NCBI RefSeq assembly: GCF_910593785.1
Contig: NZ_CAJVAP010000001.1
Coordinates: 62,001 to 126,000 of the forward strand
DNA length: 64,000 nt
Source of the DNA: Leucobacter soli
GTDB taxonomy: Bacteria > Actinomycetota > Actinomycetes > Actinomycetales > Microbacteriaceae
Direction of reading: 5' to 3'
The position numbers were made by a program, and so were the translations under genes. The notes beneath the pieces are model-generated. The model did no database searches, was not told where the DNA came from, and saw nothing but the letters and a program-made list of their open reading frames with translations. Positions 18,208-27,851 of the stretch are shown piece by piece (within the stretch, counting starts at the first letter, position 1; each line of letters begins with the position of its first letter).

Positions 18208-18221
18208 CGAAGATATGTTCT
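18208..18221. promoter_or_regulatory. Near-match LexA (SOS) box upstream of ruvAB
   Basis: The plus strand reads CGAAGATATGTTCT, 12 of 14 matches to the Gram-positive SOS box CGAACATATGTTCG, with one half-site GTTC intact. It lies about 55 bp upstream of the ruvA start. ruvAB is SOS-induced in many bacteria. The centre is near -61 from the proposed start, further upstream than a classic operator, so this is a candidate only. Confidence 0.45.
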
Positions 18222-18277
18222 AGGAAAGGGGCGTGCGCGGTTCGCTGCCCTCGGCGTGCGGAGCCGGCGGGCACCCC

Positions 18278-20053
<1,776 letters not shown>

Positions 20054-20094
20054 TTACTTCTCTCGCTTGAAATCTTGCTCAGCCAACGCGAACA

Positions 20095-20133
20095 CCGCGA
20101 CGAGGGAGGCCTGGAAGTTAGGACTCGTCGCGG
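20095..20133 (-). promoter_or_regulatory. leuA leader hairpin
   Basis: Arms 20095-20104 and 20124-20133 (CCGCGACGAG with CTCGTCGCGG) form a perfect 10-bp stem with a 19-nt loop. On the mRNA the 5' arm covers the last codons of the leader peptide (Cys-Arg-Asp-Glu), just after the Leu codons. A ribosome stalled at those codons or moving past them would change whether this stem can form. No T-tract follows, so control may be translational or by an alternative fold rather than by a classic terminator. Confidence 0.65.
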
Positions 20134-20162
20134 CAGCTAAGGAGAAGCGAGCCGAACAGCAC
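20118..20162 (-). CDS. leuL: leuA leader peptide
   Basis: A GTG-initiated frame of 14 codons encodes MLFGSLLLSCRDES, with Leu at position 2 and three consecutive Leu codons (CTT CTC CTT) at 6-8. It ends 70 bp before leuA. A Leu run in a short frame upstream of leuA is the expected design for attenuation; leaders of this kind upstream of leuA have been predicted in Actinobacteria. The -10 box TATAGT ends 6 bases before the GTG, so the leader would be translated from a leaderless 5' end. The symbol is given by analogy. Confidence 0.75.
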   Translation of the reverse strand: MLFGSLLLSCRDES

Positions 20163-20168
20163 GAAATC

Positions 20169-20174
20169 ACTATA
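20169..20174 (-). promoter_or_regulatory. Extended -10 box for the leuA leader
   Basis: TATAGT preceded by TGC matches an extended -10 element (TGN-TATAAT), which can make up for the absent -35 box. Spacing places the transcription start at the leader-peptide GTG. Confidence 0.6.
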
Positions 20175-20207
20175 GCACCGCCGGTCCCGGCGGCGGTTCG
20201 ACACCAA

Positions 20208-20213
20208 TAGGCT
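20208..20213 (+). promoter_or_regulatory. Candidate -10 box giving a leaderless DUF2207 mRNA
   Basis: TAGGCT-GGGCGC-ATG is found here. The same 15 bases occur in front of nadE at 40320-40334 on the other strand. It is divergent from the leuA leader promoter about 35 bp away. Confidence 0.55.
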
Positions 20214-20219
20214 GGGCGC

Positions 20220-22055
20220 ATGCGGAACCTGCTGCTCGCCCTGGTGATCGGCTTCACCGCGCTTCTCGGCGCCACCGCAGCACCGGCGGCGCCGGCCGCG
20301 GCCGATGTCGACGACTTCGCCTACGACAGCTGGCACGTCGACTACGAGATCTCCCTCGACGGCGCTGGCCGCTCGGTCGCTCAGGTGACCGAGACGCTTG
20401 TGCCGCACTTCCCCGCCTTCGACCAGAACCGCGGCGTCGTGCGCGCGCTGCCGCTGCGCTACCTCGGTGCGCCCGCGGCGCCGGAGCAGATCGAGGTGCG
20501 CGACGCCTCGGGGGCTCCCGTGCCCTTCGAGGTGGAGGACCAGGACGGCTACCGCCTGATCCTCGTCGGCGACGACGACTACGTGCACGGCGTGCAGCAG
20601 TACGTGATCAGCTACGCGCTGCGCGACGTGATCCTGGCGGTGCCCGCAGAACCGGGCCCGGACGGCGCTGAGGCGGAGCCCGTCCGCGACGAGTTCTACT
20701 GGAACATCCTGCCGCAGCAGCGCCGGCAGGAGATCGGGGAGTTCGCGGCGCGCATCCACCTCGAGCAGGCGCTCTCGGATCGCCTGAACGGGGCGAGCGC
20801 CTGCTATGCGGGCCCCTCCGGCAGCAGCGATCGCTGCGAGCTCGTCGGCGAGATACTCGCCGATGTCGGCGGGGGCGCCGAGTTCGTCGTGCCGCCGACG
20901 CCGATGCCCGGCATGCACGGCCTCACCGTCGCGATCGGTCTCGAACCGGGGTCGGCCGTGCAGCCGCCCGAGCGCCTGCCGAGCTTCGCCTACGACGGCC
21001 TGCCGGGAATGCTGACCGGCGGCGCGGCAGCGCTCGGGGTCGCGGGGGCCTTCGGCGTTACTGGACTGCGACGTCGCCGCCGCACCGCGCGCGGCACGAT
21101 CATCGCGCAGTACGAGGTGCCGCCCGAGCTGCCGCCGCTCATCGCCGGCCCGGTCGCCGGTGCGACGCAGTCGACGGTCGCCGCGCAGTTCGTGCACCTC
21201 GCGGTGAGCGGTGCGACGCGCATCGAGGAGATCGAGCGCGTCGGCAAACGGAAGCCGAAGCTCGCCTTCCGGCTGCTCGACCCGACCCGCGCCGCCGACC
21301 CGCTCGACCGGCGCGCGCTGCGCGCGATCTTCGGCAAGGAGGCGTCGGCCGGCGCCGAGTTCGCACTGCCGAAGCGCAGCGAGAAGTTCAGCGCCAAGAT
21401 GCAGAAGCTCGAGGCTCGAGGCAGGACGGAAGCCGAGCTGCGCGATTACACGACGAAGGAGCGGAGCGGCATCGCCCGCGTCTGCGGCATCCTCGCGCTC
21501 GCGCTCATCGCCGGTGCGATCGTGCTGCTCGCGCTCGGCGCCTCACGCGATCACGACGGCACATGGATGGCCTCGCTGCTCCTCGGCATCCCCGCGCTGA
21601 TTCTCGCTGTCGTCGGGCTCGTGCGGCACCGCGTCTACACTCCCCTCGGCGCTGAGACGCGCGAGCACCTGCTCGGCGTGCGCGAGTTCATCCGAGTCGC
21701 CGAGGCCGATCGCCAGCGCATGCTGCAGAGCTACACGGGAGCCGAGCGCCGCGCCGACGGCGCCATCGACGTGGTGCACCTGTACGAGCGGCTGCTCCCC
21801 TACGCCATGCTCTTCGGTCTCGAGAAGGAGTGGGGCCGCGCGCTGCAGCTGCGCTACGAGGCGTCGGGCGTCGCCTCTCCCCACTGGTATCCGGCAGTGG
21901 GCGTGCACGGGATCGCGAGCCTCGACCGCACGGTCTCCGGCTTCGCACGATCCTTCGATTCGGCCGCCTCCTACTCATCGAGCAGCAGCGGCGGGTCGAC
22001 CGGCGGCGGCTTCTCGGGCGGCGGCGGGGGCGGCGGATTCAGCGGCGGACGCTGA
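20220..22055 (+). CDS. DUF2207 domain membrane protein, exported
   Basis: This 611-aa protein has an N-terminal signal peptide (MRNLLLALVIGFTALLGATAAPAAPAAA), a large extracytoplasmic DUF2207 region (DSWHVDYEISLDGAGRS, FPAFDQNRGVVRALPLRY, YVISYALRDVIL), and a membrane helix near 263-283 followed by RRRRR. After a cytoplasmic stretch come two more helices (about 420-465). The C-terminus is a Ser/Gly run ending GGGGGGGFSGGR, which is typical of DUF2207 proteins. The function of the family is not established. It is transcribed alone, divergent from leuA. Confidence 0.85.
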   Translation: MRNLLLALVIGFTALLGATAAPAAPAAADVDDFAYDSWHVDYEISLDGAGRSVAQVTETLVPHFPAFDQNRGVVRALPLRYLGAPAAPEQIEVRDASGAPVPFEVEDQDGYRLILVGDDDYVHGVQQYVISYALRDVILAVPAEPGPDGAEAEPVRDEFYWNILPQQRRQEIGEFAARIHLEQALSDRLNGASACYAGPSGSSDRCELVGEILADVGGGAEFVVPPTPMPGMHGLTVAIGLEPGSAVQPPERLPSFAYDGLPGMLTGGAAALGVAGAFGVTGLRRRRRTARGTIIAQYEVPPELPPLIAGPVAGATQSTVAAQFVHLAVSGATRIEEIERVGKRKPKLAFRLLDPTRAADPLDRRALRAIFGKEASAGAEFALPKRSEKFSAKMQKLEARGRTEAELRDYTTKERSGIARVCGILALALIAGAIVLLALGASRDHDGTWMASLLLGIPALILAVVGLVRHRVYTPLGAETREHLLGVREFIRVAEADRQRMLQSYTGAERRADGAIDVVHLYERLLPYAMLFGLEKEWGRALQLRYEASGVASPHWYPAVGVHGIASLDRTVSGFARSFDSAASYSSSSSGGSTGGGFSGGGGGGGFSGGR

Positions 22056-22130
22056 ACGAGAAGGCAAAGCCTTCGAGTTCCGCGCGGACCCAAGGACCGG
22101 AACGCTGCGCCGCCCGTCGAGTGCGCTCCC

Positions 22131-22514
22131 CTACGACCGACGAGGGGCGTATCGCGCGCTGCCGAATCCGAGCACGAAGAGACCGACGAACTGGAACAGC
22201 CAGAGCCAGAAGATCGAGAAGAAGGCGCCCTTGCCGAAGTTCTCGCCCAGCCGGAGCGCGACGAGGATCGCGAAGACGAGGTTCACGATCGGGATCAGGT
22301 AGAGCAGCACCAGCCATCCCGAGTAGCCCGCGATCCTGACGACTACGATCGCGTTCACGATCGGGATGAGCGCGAGGATGCCGGGGTAGCCGGCCTTCGA
22401 GAAGACCTTCCAGGCGGCGACCGCCCAGAGCACGTAGAAGACGATGGCGATAACCCCGTAGGTGCCGCTGAAGATCGCTGCGACCGCATCGTCGAGCTGC
22501 TCGGTGTTGTTCAT
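22131..22514 (-). CDS. DUF5684-like small integral membrane protein
   Basis: The 127-aa protein has four or so hydrophobic segments and the motif AAWKVFSKAGYPGILALIPIVNAIV followed by WLVLLYLIPIVNLVF, the signature of DUF5684-type membrane proteins (GxPGWxxLIPxYN pattern). No function can be assigned. It lies 40 bp after era on the same strand and could be the last gene of that operon. Confidence 0.7.
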   Translation of the reverse strand: MNNTEQLDDAVAAIFSGTYGVIAIVFYVLWAVAAWKVFSKAGYPGILALIPIVNAIVVVRIAGYSGWLVLLYLIPIVNLVFAILVALRLGENFGKGAFFSIFWLWLFQFVGLFVLGFGSARYAPRRS

Positions 22515-22553
22515 ACGGTCAGTCTATGAGGCGGACGGGGGCCCGGTGGCGGG

Positions 22554-23516
22554 TCAGAACCCGAGCCGGCCGAGCGCCTTCGGGTCGCGCTGCCACTCCT
22601 TCGCGACCTTGACGCGCAGCGAGAGGTAGACGCGGCGGCCGAGCAGCGCCTCGATCTCGCGCCGGGCGCGCTCTCCGACGTCGCGCAGGCGCGATCCGCC
22701 CTTGCCGATCACGATGCCCTTCTGGCTGTCGCGCTCGACGTAGATGGAGGCGTAGATCTCGAGCAGGCCGGGCTCGCCCTCGCGCTCGGGCTCCCGCTCC
22801 TCGCGATCGTCGACGGTCGCGGCGAGCGAGTGCGGCAGTTCCTCGCGCGCGCCCTCGAGCGCCGCCTCGCGGATCAGCTCGGCGATGCGATCGTCCTCGC
22901 GCTCGTCGGTGGTGGTCTCGTCGTCGTAGAGCGGCGGCGACTCGGGCATGAGGCCGAGCAGCACGTCGGCGAGCACGTCGAGCTGCTCCGCGGTCACCGC
23001 GGAGATGGGCACGACCGCATCCCATTCGCGCAGCGCGCCGAGCAGGGTCAGCTGCTCGATGATCTCGCTCTGCGAGGCCTCGTCGACCTTGGTGAGGATC
23101 GCGATCTTCTTGGCGCGCGGGAAGTCGTCGAGCCGCTCGTTGATGAAGCGGTCCCCCGGTCCGATCTTCTCGTTCGCGGGCGCGCAGAAGCCGATCACGT
23201 CGACGTCGCCGAGCGTCGCCTCGACGAGCGCGTTCAACCGTTCGCCGAGCAGGGTGCGCGGGCGGTGGATGCCGGGCGTGTCGACGATGATCAGCTGGCC
23301 GTCGGGCCGGTGCACGATGCCGCGGATCGCGCGTCGCGTGGTCTGCGGCTTCGGGCTGGTGATAGCGATCTTCTCGCCGACCAACGCGTTCGTCAGCGTC
23401 GACTTGCCGACGTTCGGCCGCCCGACGAACGACACGAACCCGGCACGGAACTCCGGCTCGACCGATTCCGATCCTGCTCCCGCTCCCGCGTCCTCAGCAC
23501 CCGTCTGCTCCGTCAT
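22554..23516 (-). CDS. era: GTPase Era
   Basis: Era is an essential GTPase that binds the 3' end of 16S rRNA during 30S maturation. The 320-aa protein has G1 GRPNVGKST, G3 DTPGIHRP, G4 TKVD and the C-terminal KH domain (YVERDSQKGIVIGKGGSRLRDVG). Between the domains is an acidic stretch (DDREEREPEREGEPG) longer than in E. coli. The N-terminus carries an extra MTEQTGAEDAGAGAGSES. The ATG overlaps the corC-like stop by 4 bp, so the two are coupled. Confidence 0.96.
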   Translation of the reverse strand: MTEQTGAEDAGAGAGSESVEPEFRAGFVSFVGRPNVGKSTLTNALVGEKIAITSPKPQTTRRAIRGIVHRPDGQLIIVDTPGIHRPRTLLGERLNALVEATLGDVDVIGFCAPANEKIGPGDRFINERLDDFPRAKKIAILTKVDEASQSEIIEQLTLLGALREWDAVVPISAVTAEQLDVLADVLLGLMPESPPLYDDETTTDEREDDRIAELIREAALEGAREELPHSLAATVDDREEREPEREGEPGLLEIYASIYVERDSQKGIVIGKGGSRLRDVGERARREIEALLGRRVYLSLRVKVAKEWQRDPKALGRLGF

Positions 23517-24841
23517 GCGTCCGTCCCGTCCTCCGTGTCGCGCACCGGCTCGATCTCGCCGGTGTCCCCCGTTCCGCCGACCCAGCGCGCCCCGACCGTC
23601 ACGAGCCGCTGCCGGCGCCGCTCGGTCTCGAGCGCCGTGAGCTCGATCCCGGAGACCGTCACGACGTCTCCTTCCTCGGCCAGCCGGCCCAGGTGCTTGG
23701 CCACCAGGCCGCCGACGCTGTCGACATCGTCGTCCTCGAGATCGAGGTCGAAGAGCTCCCCGAGATCGTCGACGGAGAGGCGTGCGCTGACGATGAACGA
23801 TCCGTCCTCCTGCTCCACCGCCTCCGGCATCTCGCGATCGTGCTCGTCGCTGATGTCGCCCAGCAGCTCCTCGATCAGATCCTCGAGCGTCACGAGACCC
23901 GAGATCCCACCGTACTCGTCGACGACGAGCGCGAGATGATTCGATTCCCGCTGCATCTGCCGCAGCAGGTCGTCGGCCCGCTGCAGCTCCGGAACGAACA
24001 GTGCGGGCTTCATGATCCTCGTCACCGCCATCGCCTCGGCGTCCTCGGGACGCCGCAGCACGAAACCGCTCGCGTCGCGCAGGTAGACCACGCCTTCGAC
24101 CTCGTCGGCATCGCCGGTCACCACGGGCACCCGGGAATGCCGCGAGGCGAGCAGCAGCTCGAGCCCATCGCGCACGGTGTGCTCGGCCTGCACCGTGACC
24201 ATGTCCGTACGAGGCACCATGACCTCGCGCACCAGCGTGTCGCCGAACTCGACGAGCGAGTGGATGTAGTCCCGGTCGTCCTCCTCGAGCAGCGCCTGCT
24301 CGGTCGCCTGATCCACCATAGAGAGCAGCTGCTGCTCGTCTCGGATCCCGCGGGACGAACCGACCCGGCCCGGAGTCACCCGATCGCCGAGCCGGGCCAG
24401 CCCGGTCGCGATGGGGCCGAGGATCAGGCGCACGATCCGCACGAACGGCGCCGAGAAGCGGATCATGCCATCGGGGTGATGCGTTCCCACTGTGCGAGGA
24501 CTCGAGCCGACGAGTACGAACGTGGTGCCCGCGACGATCAAGCCGGCGAGCAGCAGCGCGAACCACAGGTTGTCGACGGTGCGGGCGAGAGTCAGCGTGA
24601 TGAGCACGGCGGAGAGCGTCTCGGCGGTCACACGTGCGAAGCCGAGCGCGTTCGCATGAGCGGCCTCGTCGTCGGCGATGGCGCGGATGGCCCCGGCGAC
24701 CCGCGGCGAATCGTCCGCGAGCGCGAGGAGCTCCGCACGTGAACGGACTCCGAGGGCGGCATCGCTGGCGGCCAGCAGGCCGCCGAGTCCGAGCAGCAGT
24801 GCAGCGGTGGCCAGGAACAGCGCGATGATCGGGCCGGTCAT
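23513..24841 (-). CDS. Hemolysin family / CorC-CNNM-type CBS membrane protein
   Basis: The 442-aa protein has an N-terminal CNNM (DUF21) transmembrane domain (MTGPIIALFLATAALLLGLG and two further helices), two CBS domains (VREVMVPRTDMVTVQ and VTRIMKPALFVPELQ) and a C-terminal CorC_HlyC domain (EEDGSFIVSA-like EQEDGSFIVSARLSVDDL). Members of this group are linked to magnesium or cobalt export; despite the name hemolysis is not implied. It sits between ybeY and era, an arrangement conserved in many bacteria, with 4-bp overlaps on both sides. Confidence 0.9.
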   Translation of the reverse strand: MTGPIIALFLATAALLLGLGGLLAASDAALGVRSRAELLALADDSPRVAGAIRAIADDEAAHANALGFARVTAETLSAVLITLTLARTVDNLWFALLLAGLIVAGTTFVLVGSSPRTVGTHHPDGMIRFSAPFVRIVRLILGPIATGLARLGDRVTPGRVGSSRGIRDEQQLLSMVDQATEQALLEEDDRDYIHSLVEFGDTLVREVMVPRTDMVTVQAEHTVRDGLELLLASRHSRVPVVTGDADEVEGVVYLRDASGFVLRRPEDAEAMAVTRIMKPALFVPELQRADDLLRQMQRESNHLALVVDEYGGISGLVTLEDLIEELLGDISDEHDREMPEAVEQEDGSFIVSARLSVDDLGELFDLDLEDDDVDSVGGLVAKHLGRLAEEGDVVTVSGIELTALETERRRQRLVTVGARWVGGTGDTGEIEPVRDTEDGTDA

Positions 24842-25326
24842 CGGCCCCGCTCTCCGCGTCCGCGTTCGTGGGCGGCGAAGCCGAGCAGCAGATCGCGCTG
24901 CAGACCGAACATCTCCGCCTCCTCCTCCGGCGTCGCGTGATCGAAGCCGAGAAGGTGCAGCATGCCGTGCGTGAGCAGGACCCGTATCTCGGTGACGGTG
25001 TCATGCCCGGCGGCCTCGGCCTGCAGCTCGGCGACCTGCGGGCAGATCACCACGTCGCCGAGGAGGCCCTGCGGCGTCGGCGCATCGGGACGCCCCGGTC
25101 GCAGCTCGTCCATCGGGAAGCTCAGCACGTCGGTCGGCCCGGGCTCGTCCATCCACTGCAGATGAAGCTGTTCGATGGCGGCCTCGTCGACCAGCGAGAC
25201 GCCGAGCTCCGTCTGCGGATGCACGTGCATCGATTCGAGCACGAATGCGGCGAGCCGCTGCAGGCCGGCCTCGTCGAAGTCGGCTCCGCCGTCGAAGCCG
25301 GACTCGTTGGTGATCTCGACGCTCAT
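24838..25326 (-). CDS. ybeY: Endoribonuclease YbeY
   Basis: YbeY is a zinc-dependent RNase that matures 16S rRNA and takes part in ribosome quality control. The 162-aa protein has the zinc triad in HGMLHLLGFDH (His120, His124, His130) and the upstream PTDVLSFPMDE. It overlaps phoH and the corC-like gene by 4 bp each. Era, also involved in 16S 3' maturation, is two genes downstream. Confidence 0.95.
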   Translation of the reverse strand: MSVEITNESGFDGGADFDEAGLQRLAAFVLESMHVHPQTELGVSLVDEAAIEQLHLQWMDEPGPTDVLSFPMDELRPGRPDAPTPQGLLGDVVICPQVAELQAEAAGHDTVTEIRVLLTHGMLHLLGFDHATPEEEAEMFGLQRDLLLGFAAHERGRGERGR

Positions 25327-26369
25327 GCTCCGGACTCCTCTGCTGCGGTTCCGCGGTCCGCGGGCCGACGCGCGACGTTGCGCTCTTCCTCGTACGCCGA
25401 GTAGGCGTCCACGATCCGGCCCACCAGGCTGTGCCGGACGATGTCGTCGGAGGTGAGCTCCGAGAAGTGGATGTCGTCGACGCCGCGCAGGATCCGGCTC
25501 ACGACCCGCAGACCGCTCGCCGCGATGGGCAGGTCCACCTGTGTCACGTCACCGGTCACGACCATCTTCGAGCCGTATCCGAGGCGGGTCAGGAACATCT
25601 TCATCTGCTCCGGCGTGGTGTTCTGCGCCTCGTCGAGGATCACGAACGCTTCGTTGAGGGTACGGCCGCGCATGTAGGCGAGCGGGGCCACCTCGATGGT
25701 CCCCGCTGCGAGCAGCTTCGGCACGACCTCCTGCTCCATCATCGAACCGACCGCGTCGAAGAGCGGACGCAGGTAGGGGTCGATCTTGTCCTCGAGCGTG
25801 CCCGGCAGGTAGCCGAGCCGCTCGCCGGCCTCGACGGCCGGCCGGGTGAGGATGATCTTCGCGACCTCGCGGCGCTGCAGCGCCTGCACGGCCTTCGCCA
25901 TCGCGAGGTAGGTCTTGCCGGTACCGGCCGGGCCGATCCCGAACGTCACCGTGTGCTCGTCGATCGCGTCGACGTACTGCCGCTGGCCGCGCGTCTGCGG
26001 GCGGATAGCGTGGCCGCGCACCGAGAGGATCGGCTCGCTGAGCACCTGCGAGGCCGTCGGGCCGTCGCCACGTGCCACCATGCGGGTCGCCTCGCGCACG
26101 TCGTGACGCGAGACGGCGCCGCTGCGACGCGCGACCTCGAGCACCTCGGAGACCACCTGCTCGGCCGCCCGCACCTCGCCGGCGGGGCCGCTCAGCGTGA
26201 GCACATGATCTCGTGCGTGGAACTCGACGTCGGGGTGCTGCCGCTCGAGGTCCGCGATCAGCTGGTCGCGGTGGCCGAGGAACTGCGCCAGATCGACCCC
26301 GGTGAGCAGCACGGTGCGCTCGAGTCGCGCGGGCGGTCGACCCGCGGCGGTGTCAGGGGCTGACGGCAC
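25323..26369 (-). CDS. phoH: PhoH-like ATPase
   Basis: The 348-aa protein has a nucleotide-binding domain with Walker [12 protein letters not shown], Walker [16 protein letters not shown] and GDVTQVDLP, as in PhoH/YbeZ. PhoH is thought to be an ATPase or RNA helicase partner of YbeY. An N-terminal KH-like region (residues about 25-75) precedes it. The GTG at 26369 shares one base with the HIT stop codon (TAGTG), and GAGGAGGG upstream supports this start. Confidence 0.94.
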   Translation of the reverse strand: MPSAPDTAAGRPPARLERTVLLTGVDLAQFLGHRDQLIADLERQHPDVEFHARDHVLTLSGPAGEVRAAEQVVSEVLEVARRSGAVSRHDVREATRMVARGDGPTASQVLSEPILSVRGHAIRPQTRGQRQYVDAIDEHTVTFGIGPAGTGKTYLAMAKAVQALQRREVAKIILTRPAVEAGERLGYLPGTLEDKIDPYLRPLFDAVGSMMEQEVVPKLLAAGTIEVAPLAYMRGRTLNEAFVILDEAQNTTPEQMKMFLTRLGYGSKMVVTGDVTQVDLPIAASGLRVVSRILRGVDDIHFSELTSDDIVRHSLVGRIVDAYSAYEEERNVARRPADRGTAAEESGA

Positions 26370-26710
26370 TAGAGCGAACCCTCCTCGAGGCCGCCGGCGA
26401 GCACATGCGCGTGGACGTGGAACACCGTCTGCCCGGCGTTCGCGCCGGTGTTGAAGATGAGACGGTAGTCGCCATCGGAGTGCTCGTTCGCGACGCTCTG
26501 CGCGACGGCGACCATCTCGGCGAGCAGGCCGGGGTCGCCCGCTGCGAGCTCGGTCACGTTCGCGTATTCCGTGGTCTTCGGAACCACGAGGATGTGGACC
26601 GGCGCCTGCGGGGCGATGTCGGGGAACGCGATCACGCGCTCGGTCTCCGCGAGCTTCTCGACGGGGATCTCGCCGGCCACGATCTTGCCGAAGATGGTTG
26701 CTTCTGCCAT
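26369..26710 (-). CDS. HIT domain nucleotide-binding protein
   Basis: This is a 113-aa histidine triad protein of the HinT branch, which hydrolyses adenosine phosphoramidates. The catalytic HVHAHV has His98, His100 and His102, and the N-terminus is TIFGKIVAGEIPVEKL. It heads the phoH-ybeY-corC-era operon. The start has TAGACT seven bases upstream and no ribosome binding site, suggesting leaderless translation. Confidence 0.93.
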   Translation of the reverse strand: MAEATIFGKIVAGEIPVEKLAETERVIAFPDIAPQAPVHILVVPKTTEYANVTELAAGDPGLLAEMVAVAQSVANEHSDGDYRLIFNTGANAGQTVFHVHAHVLAGGLEEGSL

Positions 26711-26717
26711 ACCGACA

Positions 26718-26723
26718 AGTCTA
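26718..26723 (-). promoter_or_regulatory. Candidate -10 box for the HIT-phoH-ybeY-corC-era operon
   Basis: TAGACT-N7-ATG on the minus strand places the transcription start at or one base before the HIT start codon. Confidence 0.5.
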
Positions 26724-26780
26724 CTCGGCGCCTCCGACAGACTCGCCCACGGCGTCGATCGCTATCAACAGCGGCGCTCG

Positions 26781-27602
26781 CTACCAGCGGCCGAGCGCGA
26801 CGTTGAGCACGGCGAGGGCAGCCGGTCCTGCCGATGAGGTGCGCAGCACGGTGTCGCCGAGGCGGAGGATCGCGGCACCGGATTCCTCGAGCGCTTCGAG
26901 TTCGCCGTCGCTCAGCCCGCCCTCCGGGCCGACGACGAGATGGACATCCGCGCCGGTACCGCTGCCGGTCGCAAGATCGTCGGCTGCGCCCGCTCCCCCG
27001 AGACCACCTGCGAAGCGCTCCCGAGCGTGGTCGCTCAGCGCCCGCTCGCCCTCCGGATGCAGCACGAGCACCGAGGCTCCGCCGCGAGCGAGCTCGCACA
27101 GCTCGGCGAGCAGGACCGGGCTGCCCACCGTCGGGATCATCGGCCGCAGCGACTGCTTGGAGGCCTCGCGCGCGATCCTTCGCCACTTCGCGACGCCCTT
27201 CGCCGCCTTCTCCGCGCCACCGTCGACACCCGCGCCGACCCAGCGAGACACCGAGCGCTCAGCCTGCCACGGCACGATGCCGTCGACGCCGAACTCGGTG
27301 GCCTGCTCGACCGCACGCTCGTCGCGGTCGCCTTTCGCGAGCGCCTGCACGAGCACGATCCGCGGCCCGGTCGCCTTTCCGTACGCGGCGAAGTCGAACC
27401 GCACGGCGAAGCGATCCTTCGCGGCCGAGACGACGGCGCCCTCGCCGAGCGCACCGGCACCGTTCCCGACCATGATCCGCTCGCCGACCCGCAGTCGGCT
27501 CACCCGCAGCGCGTGCCGCGCCTCGTCGCCCGCGATCTCGACCGTCGCTCCGATCGCGAACGCGTCTGCCGATAGGTCTTCGCGATAGTACAGATTCGCC
27601 AC
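26781..27602 (-). CDS. rsmE: 16S rRNA m3U1498 methyltransferase RsmE
   Basis: RsmE methylates N3 of U1498 in 16S rRNA with SAM and has a SPOUT knot. The 273-aa protein shows the N-terminal MANLYYRED, the EARHALRVSRLRVGERIMV pattern, the EQATEFGVDGIVPW segment, and the SAM-binding knot HLVVGPEGGLSDGE and ILRLGDTVLRTSSAGPAA. The GTG start at 27602 has TACGCT six bases upstream. A strong hairpin after dnaJ isolates it from that gene. Residues about 205-222 are a Gly/Ala-rich insertion. Confidence 0.93.
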   Translation of the reverse strand: MANLYYREDLSADAFAIGATVEIAGDEARHALRVSRLRVGERIMVGNGAGALGEGAVVSAAKDRFAVRFDFAAYGKATGPRIVLVQALAKGDRDERAVEQATEFGVDGIVPWQAERSVSRWVGAGVDGGAEKAAKGVAKWRRIAREASKQSLRPMIPTVGSPVLLAELCELARGGASVLVLHPEGERALSDHARERFAGGLGGAGAADDLATGSGTGADVHLVVGPEGGLSDGELEALEESGAAILRLGDTVLRTSSAGPAALAVLNVALGRW

Positions 27603-27608
27603 CGCTCC

Positions 27609-27614
27609 AGCGTA
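27609..27614 (-). promoter_or_regulatory. Candidate -10 box giving a leaderless rsmE mRNA
   Basis: TACGCT-GGAGCG-GTG. GGAG is too near the GTG for a normal ribosome binding site, so leaderless initiation is the better reading. Confidence 0.5.
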
Positions 27615-27695
27615 GGGTATCGACCCCGCACCCGATCAGCGCTGCCCCGCCCGCATCGCGCGACGTCTCGTCCGCCAGGCATCGCCCGCACCACC

Positions 27696-27755
27696 CGCGA
27701 AAGGCGAAAAAAGGCTGCATGCTCGCCGAGAAGCAGCCTTTTTTCGCCTTTCGCG
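27696..27755. terminator. Very long perfect inverted repeat, bidirectional terminator
   Basis: Arms 27696-27718 and 27733-27755 are perfect 23-bp complements with a 14-nt loop. The inner part is a classic terminator in both directions: GGCTGC/GCAGCC flanked by six A and six T. An outer CGCGAAAGGCG/CGCCTTTCGCG extends it. It lies after dnaJ and before rsmE, both read leftward. Confidence 0.85.
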
Positions 27756-27761
27756 ATGGGA

Positions 27762-27837
27762 GTAGTCAGGAGCGACGGTGGTCGCCGGGCGCTACGGTAG
27801 TAGTCGGGCGCGACGGTCTCAGCCGGGCGCGTCCGGT
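27762..27837. repeat. Degenerate 38-bp tandem repeat
   Basis: Two adjacent 38-bp units starting at 27762 and 27800 match at about 27 of 38 positions (GTAGTC, GCGACGGT and GCCGGGCGC are shared). They fill the gap between the dnaJ stop and the long inverted repeat. No coding role is seen. Confidence 0.55.
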
Positions 27838-27851
27838 GCGACGCCCGATCC

